Shown here: in pieces, positions 59,118 to 64,000 of the stretch
Layout: each line of letters begins with the position of its first letter
How positions within the stretch are numbered: the first letter of the stretch is position 1
DNA from: Flavobacteriales bacterium UBA6057
GTDB taxonomy: Bacteria; Bacteroidota; Bacteroidia; Flavobacteriales_G; Salibacteraceae
Direction: 5' to 3'
Length of the DNA: 64,000 bases
NCBI GenBank assembly: GCA_002428995.1
Contig: DIYJ01000020.1
Location: forward strand, 406,899 to 470,898
The notes under the pieces: model-generated
Seen by the model: only the letters and a program-made list of their open reading frames with translations
What the model was told of the DNA's origin: nothing
Databases searched by the model: none
Position numbers and translations under genes: made by a program

Positions 59118-61490
59118 TCAGTTCATTCGGAGCTTGATGCCCATGAAGCCTGTACGCGGACGCGTTGGCCCATAGATGTAACCTGCATCACGATCGGCAC
59201 CGATGTCGAAGTCGGATTGATAACTATTGAAGATATTCTGAACACCGGCATACACCTCCAACCCAAAGTTTTTGCGCAATCGGAAATCATAACCAATCTT
59301 GGTATTCTGTTCAAAGAAGGTAGGTGACTCCTTAATGACGGTGTATTCGTTCTCTACATCAATGATATGAGGAACACTCATCGGCCCCGTGATCACGCCT
59401 GACCAGGAAATGCTCAGTGGCTCAACCGGAGTCAATACCAAGGTGAAGAAACCGTAAGCCCGTGGTGTCCGCAAAATGTCTTCGGTAACGGTCGCTTCCA
59501 GTGGGCTGGTTTCATCTTCCGGCTCCCAGATGGTTTCAGGAGTGGAATAGCGCGCCATTTGATACGTTCCTCCCACTTGCAGTAACAGCAAGCTGCTGTA
59601 AGCCATGTTAGCCTCCAGGTTGATTCCACGCACCATGGCGCCCTCTCCATTTCGTTTTTCAATGACCGCTACGCCCGAAGGAAGCTCTTCCTGATCGGAC
59701 AGGATAAAAGGATTCTGAAGCTCCGTGTAGAAGCCTTCCAACACAATGTTGCTTTGGGTCTTACCAATGGTCTTGGTGTAATTCAAAGAAGCGGTAAAGC
59801 TGTTAGAACGCTCTGTTTCCAAGTCTGGATCGAGGCGAATGAAGCGAGCGGCACCACCTACTGTTTCGATGTGCAGATCTTCATCAAAGGCTTGAGGCCC
59901 ACGGTAGCCTTGCGCGAAGGAAACTCTTGCTTTCAGATCATCGCGGATGTCATACTTGGCGGTGATTCGGGGAACCAACACATTGAGTTGTCGGTCATTG
60001 TCAAAAGTCTCGGAAGCGAGATCATAGCGACCATTGATATGCACATGATCATAGCGACCGCCAAAGAGTAAGCCTAGCTTTTCGAACGGATCCCATTCCA
60101 ATTGAGCGTAGGTGCCTAGCGTCCCCACCTGCTGATCGATCACCCGATCGTAGCCGGGCATTTCATCGATGACATCGTTGTAGGTGTACTCAGAGCCTGT
60201 CAACAGGATCAGGTTTTCGCTGATCTCAAACGAATACTGCAGGCCACCAATGGCTGCCACATCCTTTGACTTTCCATAGGCATTGATGGCGATGATGTCA
60301 TCTGCCGTGAGTGTGTCGTTGGGACCTAATACACGGCCTCCTCCACCGTAGTAGCTGTCGCGATCGGTAAACTGACCGGAAACATAGGCGGAGAGCTTGT
60401 GGCGGTAATTCTTTGAGTAGTGTTCGAAGGAAAGCCCGGTTCCGAGTATGCTATGATCAAGCTGCTCGGTCACATCGGTTTGGTGCGGAGCGAGGTCAAA
60501 CTTGTTTCCGCCTCTTCGGAATTCCTGGATGCTGTGCCCGTTGATCTTGATTTTATTGCGCTCGTTCAGGTTCAGAAAAGCATCAAAGCCAAAGGTGTTG
60601 TTCTGTAGCATGGTCACTTCTGAGAAGCCATCTCCGTTGGCATCCCAATGGTCGCGCTCGCGGTTGAATCCATACAGGCTGATGCCCTTTTCCAGATCCT
60701 TGCTAACAATCGAACCGCTGAAGGAAAGCACTCGATCCGGAGCCTCCATATTGGTAAACGATTGGTTGTAGCCGATCTCAAAGCTGTTCTCAATCGGGTC
60801 TTTGGTGATGATGTTCACCGTTCCGGCAATGGCGCTGCCACCATACATGACAGAACCTCCACCCTTCACCACTTCAATGCGGTCGATCATGTTAGGCGGG
60901 ATCATGTCCAATCCATAAACACCCGCCAATGCTGAGAAAATGGGTCGGCTGTTGATCAGAATCTGAGAGTAGGCTCCCTCCATGCCGTTCATGCGTAGCT
61001 GGGTAAAGCCACAGTTTTGACAATTGGTTTCCACGCGCAATCCCGGAGAGAAGTTCAAGCCTTCAGCCACGCTCAAAGACTGGGTGGATTCAAACGTTCG
61101 GCTGTCGATCTTATTGACAATGACGGGAGCATCATACACCGGCACTTCGCTTCGGGTTCCAGTCACTACAAACTGCTCAAGGTTGAGCATGTCTCTTTCT
61201 ACGGAAGGATTAAGTTCAGTCGTTTGCCCTGCTTTCACTTCAACGGCCTGCTTAAATGTGACATAACCGATTTGTCGAACCTGTAATTCGTAGTCTCCGG
61301 CTGGAACATCACCGATCAAAAAGCTACCATCTTCAGAAGTACTCGCCCCAAAAGAAGTACCTGAAAGCACCACTGTAGCAAAGCTCAGTACCTCCTGATT
61401 TGCCATCACTTTACCGCGCACAGAGCCGGTTTGAGCAAAGCCGCCCACCAGCAATAGCACACAGAAAATGGACAATCCAAAAGTTTTCAC
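59118..61490 (-). CDS. TonB-dependent outer-membrane receptor of the metal-uptake locus
   Basis: 790 residues from a GTG at 61490 (KTFGLSIFCVLLLVGGFAQ follows, signal peptide). A carboxypeptidase-regulatory-like domain covers about 25-110 (VRGKVMANQEVLSFATVVLS). The plug has NCQNCGFTQLRMNGMEGAYS and IDRIEVVKGGGSVMYGGSA, then the 22-stranded barrel. The CxxC pair in the plug is notable and may be metal-related. It is upstream of the importer genes on the same strand (80 bases to the lipoprotein gene). An operator-like palindrome overlaps the promoter. Alternative start: TTG at 61520. Confidence 0.9.
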   Translation of the reverse strand: MKTFGLSIFCVLLLVGGFAQTGSVRGKVMANQEVLSFATVVLSGTSFGASTSEDGSFLIGDVPAGDYELQVRQIGYVTFKQAVEVKAGQTTELNPSVERDMLNLEQFVVTGTRSEVPVYDAPVIVNKIDSRTFESTQSLSVAEGLNFSPGLRVETNCQNCGFTQLRMNGMEGAYSQILINSRPIFSALAGVYGLDMIPPNMIDRIEVVKGGGSVMYGGSAIAGTVNIITKDPIENSFEIGYNQSFTNMEAPDRVLSFSGSIVSKDLEKGISLYGFNRERDHWDANGDGFSEVTMLQNNTFGFDAFLNLNERNKIKINGHSIQEFRRGGNKFDLAPHQTDVTEQLDHSILGTGLSFEHYSKNYRHKLSAYVSGQFTDRDSYYGGGGRVLGPNDTLTADDIIAINAYGKSKDVAAIGGLQYSFEISENLILLTGSEYTYNDVIDEMPGYDRVIDQQVGTLGTYAQLEWDPFEKLGLLFGGRYDHVHINGRYDLASETFDNDRQLNVLVPRITAKYDIRDDLKARVSFAQGYRGPQAFDEDLHIETVGGAARFIRLDPDLETERSNSFTASLNYTKTIGKTQSNIVLEGFYTELQNPFILSDQEELPSGVAVIEKRNGEGAMVRGINLEANMAYSSLLLLQVGGTYQMARYSTPETIWEPEDETSPLEATVTEDILRTPRAYGFFTLVLTPVEPLSISWSGVITGPMSVPHIIDVENEYTVIKESPTFFEQNTKIGYDFRLRKNFGLEVYAGVQNIFNSYQSDFDIGADRDAGYIYGPTRPRTGFMGIKLRMN

Positions 61491-61517
61491 TCGTCTTTCA
61501 GTTAATCTTTCTGTTGC

Positions 61518-61525
61518 CAAAGATA
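61518..61525 (-). promoter_or_regulatory. -7 promoter element of the metal-uptake operon
   Basis: Minus strand TATCTTTG, a full TAnnTTTG match, 27 bases upstream of the GTG at 61490. It directly abuts the inverted repeat at 61527-61546. Confidence 0.6.
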
Positions 61526-61526
61526 G

Positions 61527-61546
61527 AATTTAGACTAATCTAAATT
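61527..61546. promoter_or_regulatory. Probable DtxR/MntR-type operator
   Basis: Perfect 8-4-8 inverted repeat AATTTAGA-CTAA-TCTAAATT. DtxR-family boxes have the form TTAGG...CCTAA; this site keeps the TTTAG/CTAAA arms. It fills the spacer upstream of the -7 element, so a bound repressor would block RNA polymerase. No second copy was seen before the repressor gene. Confidence 0.6.
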
Positions 61547-61825
61547 TATTTCTTGGTAAATATTTTCACCCTGACTTTAAGATCTTTAGAAAGAGAATGG
61601 AGAAGCATTCGACATTCCTTCACCGAACGATGACCCGCAATGGCCATCAGCGACTATTCATTTCGCTGATAGCTAATAGCCAGTAGCTTTTCAATCACCG
61701 TAGCTCAAGCGAAGATGATGACAGCCCTCCTTTTAAGGGTATCAGGTAATTATGCAGACCGTCCACACATAAAAACCACAAGACATGCATCACTCGAAAA
61801 CGGCACTTGTCTTTAGGTTCAGAAA
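61547..61825. other. Intergenic stretch between divergent metal-receptor and sigma-factor genes
   Basis: About 280 bases with no gene, holding a few short palindromes (CAGCGACTATTCATTTCGCTG near 61648 and CCCT...AGGG near 61726). No clear TAnnTTTG promoter was found for the sigma-factor gene, which may use its own ECF promoter. Confidence 0.4.
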
Positions 61826-62407
61826 ATGGAAGGAACAAACCACCATATGCAAGCTGTGAAAGGCGAACAGGCAAAGACTTCTGAAGCTTTGCTCCTGGAG
61901 CGATGCAAGCGCCAAAGCGAATCGGCTCAAATGGAGGTTTACGATCGCTATTGCAAGGCCATGTACAATACAGCACTCTACATTCTGGGTGATGTATTTG
62001 AGGCGGAAGACGTGATGCAGGAAGCCTTCATCACGGCCTTCGATCGGCTGGATGAATTGAAAGATGCCACGCTCTTTCGGGCCTGGCTGAAGCGCCTGAC
62101 CGTGAATAAGGCGGTGAACGCGCTGAAGAAACGAAAGACCTACAGCGACTTCGTTCAAACCATCGAAAACGAATGGGAAGAAGAGCAACCGAGCGCTGTT
62201 GAAGCCACCAACTTTCAAGTGGCGCAGATCAAAAGCGCCATTGAATCCCTGCCGGATGGTTACCGCACCATTGTATCGCTTTACCTGCTCGAGGGCTACG
62301 ACCATGAAGAAATTGCAGAAATCCTGGGCATTAGCAGTGCCACTTCCCGATCACAGTTCAATCGGGGAAAGAACAAGCTGAAAACACTCTTAAACGCACA
62401 CGCATGA
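61826..62407 (+). CDS. ECF-type RNA polymerase sigma factor
   Basis: 193 residues. Region 2: MEVYDRYCKAMYNTALYILG, then DVFEAEDVMQEAFITAFDRL near 60-80, the -10 recognition part. Region 4: IESLPDGYRTIVSLYLLEGY, then DHEEIAEILGISSATSRSQF near 150-175, the -35 recognition helix-turn-helix. No other sigma region, so group IV. It overlaps the next gene by 4 bp (ATGA), a usual arrangement for a sigma/anti-sigma pair. The inner Met at residue 8 is an alternative start. Confidence 0.92.
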   Translation: MEGTNHHMQAVKGEQAKTSEALLLERCKRQSESAQMEVYDRYCKAMYNTALYILGDVFEAEDVMQEAFITAFDRLDELKDATLFRAWLKRLTVNKAVNALKKRKTYSDFVQTIENEWEEEQPSAVEATNFQVAQIKSAIESLPDGYRTIVSLYLLEGYDHEEIAEILGISSATSRSQFNRGKNKLKTLLNAHA

Positions 62408-62937
62408 ACGAGTTAGAAGATTTCATTCGAAAGGAGCAGGATGCGCTGGCCTCCGCTACTCCACAGCCGGGGCACGAAGCACGTTTCCGGAAGAAGCTGA
62501 AAAAGTCGACTTCCAAGCCGCTCAACACGGGGCTTTGGTGGGCTGCTGCCGCGATCGCAGGGCTTGTTTTCCTCTTGCAGCCATCGCCAAAAACTGAGGT
62601 GACCGCAGCCGATGAAACCACTACTGCTCCGTTGGAACAGATCGCTCCCGAAGTGGCAGACGTGGAAGCTTACTATAGCCAGCAGATTGAACGCTCCTAC
62701 AGTGAAATACAGGAGTCGGGCTCCGACCTCAAAATGGATTTGCTGGACCAGCACCTGGGCGAACTGGAAAGAGACTACGAAATGCTAAAAGCTGAACTCT
62801 ACCGCACCAATGGTGAACAGCGGGTGATCGAACGCATGATTGAAAACTACATCACACGCCTGCAAATCCTGCAAAAACACGGAGAGACATTGAACCAATA
62901 CAACAACACAAAACCAGAACATCATGAAGACGCTTAG
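62404..62937 (+). CDS. Single-pass membrane protein, probable anti-sigma factor
   Basis: 177 residues. A charged cytoplasmic N-terminal part of about 45 residues (NELEDFIRKEQDALASATPQ) is followed by one membrane helix (GLWWAAAAIAGLVFLL near 46-62) and a periplasmic helical region (LLDQHLGELERDYEMLKAEL), probably coiled coil. This topology and the coupling to the sigma gene suggest an anti-sigma factor. The N-terminal part lacks an obvious zinc-binding HxxxCxxC motif. It overlaps the following gene by 14 bp. Confidence 0.7.
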   Translation: MNELEDFIRKEQDALASATPQPGHEARFRKKLKKSTSKPLNTGLWWAAAAIAGLVFLLQPSPKTEVTAADETTTAPLEQIAPEVADVEAYYSQQIERSYSEIQESGSDLKMDLLDQHLGELERDYEMLKAELYRTNGEQRVIERMIENYITRLQILQKHGETLNQYNNTKPEHHEDA

Positions 62938-63964
62938 TACACTTCTCTTATGCACTGTGCTTGCCCTCTCAGCCAACGCACACTTCTTTAAAAAGCCCTA
63001 CACCAAAGAATGGAATCACAGCTTTGAGGTAGAATCGGATGTCACCCTTGAGGTGGACAATAAGTACGGAGCTGTTCACATCAATACGTGGGATCAGAAC
63101 GAAATCAAGGTGGACGTTACAGTTCAGGTTGACAAGGCGTCAGAAGACAAAGCGATGAAGCTGTTGGAGCAGATCTCCATCAACCACAAGCAATCCAAAG
63201 GGCGGGTCATTCTGGAGACGGAATTCAAGGACATGGGCAAGATCAAAAATTCAGACCTGAGAATCGATTACACGATCTCCATGCCGAAAAGCGGCTCACT
63301 GGACATGGAGAACCAGTTTGGCGGAGTGTTCATCGCCTCCATTGATGGTAATGTGAAACTTAGGCTGGACTATGGAAGTCTGGACGCGGAAAGGCTCAAC
63401 AGCAATAAAAACGAGATCACATTATCCTTCAGCACCGGACAGTTCGACTTTTTGGGAGGTGGTGTCATCCAGGTCCGTCACGGTGCAGCTTCCATCGAAG
63501 AATCCAAAGAACTAGACCTCATGACGGCACACTCATCCATCAGCATCGACAATATCACGATGCTGAATGCCAGTTCGGCCTACGACCAATACGCCATTGA
63601 TAACGCGGAAACGCTGCACCTGGATGGCAAGTTCACATCGTTTGAAGTGGATGACCTGGAATTTCTGATAAAGGCCAACCTTGAATATGGAGCGATGAAC
63701 ATCGACCATGTTGCCAAAGAATTCAAGGATGTGGAAGTAAAATCAAAAGCAGGAGGAAGTATAAATGTCGACATCGAAGACGGTGCTTCTTATGTCTTCC
63801 ATGCCATTGCTGAAATCGGGGCGATCTCTCTGCCCAAGGGCGCGATGATCGATAACAAAGTGGAGAAAATGCTCTACAAGGATATTGTGGGACACGTTGG
63901 TAAAAGCCCGGGTGAGCAAAAAGTGACCATCGAAACGAGCCAGGGAAGCATCAATATCGAATGA
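62924..63964 (+). CDS. Secreted DUF4097-like beta-helix protein
   Basis: 346 residues with a signal peptide (MKTLSTLLLCTVLALSANAH). The mature part is built of short repeated strands with regular Gly/Asn turns, as in the adhesin-like DUF4097 family: NKYGAVHINTWDQNEIKVDV, ENQFGGVFIASIDGNVKLRL, ASIEESKELDLMTAHSSISI, AGGSINVDIEDGASYVFHA. It ends 36 bases before the window edge. Its overlap with the anti-sigma gene suggests it is a target or sensor partner of the ECF system. Function unknown. Confidence 0.82.
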   Translation: MKTLSTLLLCTVLALSANAHFFKKPYTKEWNHSFEVESDVTLEVDNKYGAVHINTWDQNEIKVDVTVQVDKASEDKAMKLLEQISINHKQSKGRVILETEFKDMGKIKNSDLRIDYTISMPKSGSLDMENQFGGVFIASIDGNVKLRLDYGSLDAERLNSNKNEITLSFSTGQFDFLGGGVIQVRHGAASIEESKELDLMTAHSSISIDNITMLNASSAYDQYAIDNAETLHLDGKFTSFEVDDLEFLIKANLEYGAMNIDHVAKEFKDVEVKSKAGGSINVDIEDGASYVFHAIAEIGAISLPKGAMIDNKVEKMLYKDIVGHVGKSPGEQKVTIETSQGSINIE

Positions 63965-64000
63965 AAAATGCTGTTTAGTTAGGTAGAAACGGCCGCGTGA

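Overview
The window is chromosomal DNA of a member of the Bacteroidota, probably a marine or aquatic Flavobacteriales-type bacterium (phylum confident, order inferred). The support is type IX secretion (T9SS) C-terminal sorting domains (genes ending at 19282, 48768 and 52119), SprB-type adhesin repeats at the left edge, several copies of the Bacteroidota promoter -7 motif TAnnTTTG, few Shine-Dalgarno sequences, and a three-gene succinate dehydrogenase with a single cytochrome b subunit.

Layout. 1-2906: N-terminal part of a giant SprB-repeat surface protein, cut by the window edge. 3154-10855: housekeeping genes (polA, a lipoprotein/secreted protein pair, yicC, gmk, nadD, thiL, a small membrane protein). 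11233-15082: GNAT acetyltransferase, alpha/beta hydrolase, Xaa-Pro aminopeptidase and a glycosyltransferase. 15215-19282: a 1355-residue PKD-domain protein with a T9SS sorting domain. 19254-33175: a surface-glycan cluster with a sugar-nucleotide epimerase, sulfotransferase, ABC exporter (Wzm/Wzt type), AsnB-like amidotransferase, six more glycosyltransferases and a large multi-pass membrane protein. 33279-36763: sdhCAB. 37023-38989: aminotransferase/omega-amidase pair. 38986-45346: outer-membrane barrel, Ig-like lipoprotein, free-methionine-R-sulfoxide reductase, ComF, MBL-fold exonuclease, fructosamine-kinase-like protein and glutathione peroxidase.

45350-48170 is the most unusual region. 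A tRNA-Ala(GGC) gene is preceded by a second, interrupted copy of its own 5' end. Between the two copies lies a small GIY-YIG nuclease gene whose last codons and stop are the first bases of the intact tRNA. A second GIY-YIG gene with an in-frame stop at codon 3 follows, and a third, heavily decayed relic lies 1.9 kb further on. Palindromes are scattered through the stretch. This looks like repeated invasion by a small nuclease element that keeps the tRNA functional.

46483-54136: diheme cytochrome c, secreted T9SS proteins, a membrane-anchored LuxR-type regulator, small lipoproteins, and a 100-bp repeat present on both sides of a two-gene surface-protein cassette. 54137-61490: a metal-uptake locus (DtxR/MntR-type repressor, ABC-3 transporter in which one permease is fused to a DtxR-like domain, metal-binding lipoprotein, TonB-dependent receptor) with a perfect 8-4-8 inverted repeat beside the receptor promoter that probably binds the repressor. 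61826-63964: ECF sigma factor, a membrane protein likely to act as its anti-sigma factor, and a secreted beta-helix-like protein.

The glycan cluster, the T9SS cargo and the SprB protein all concern the cell surface. The metal locus reads as one self-regulated system.
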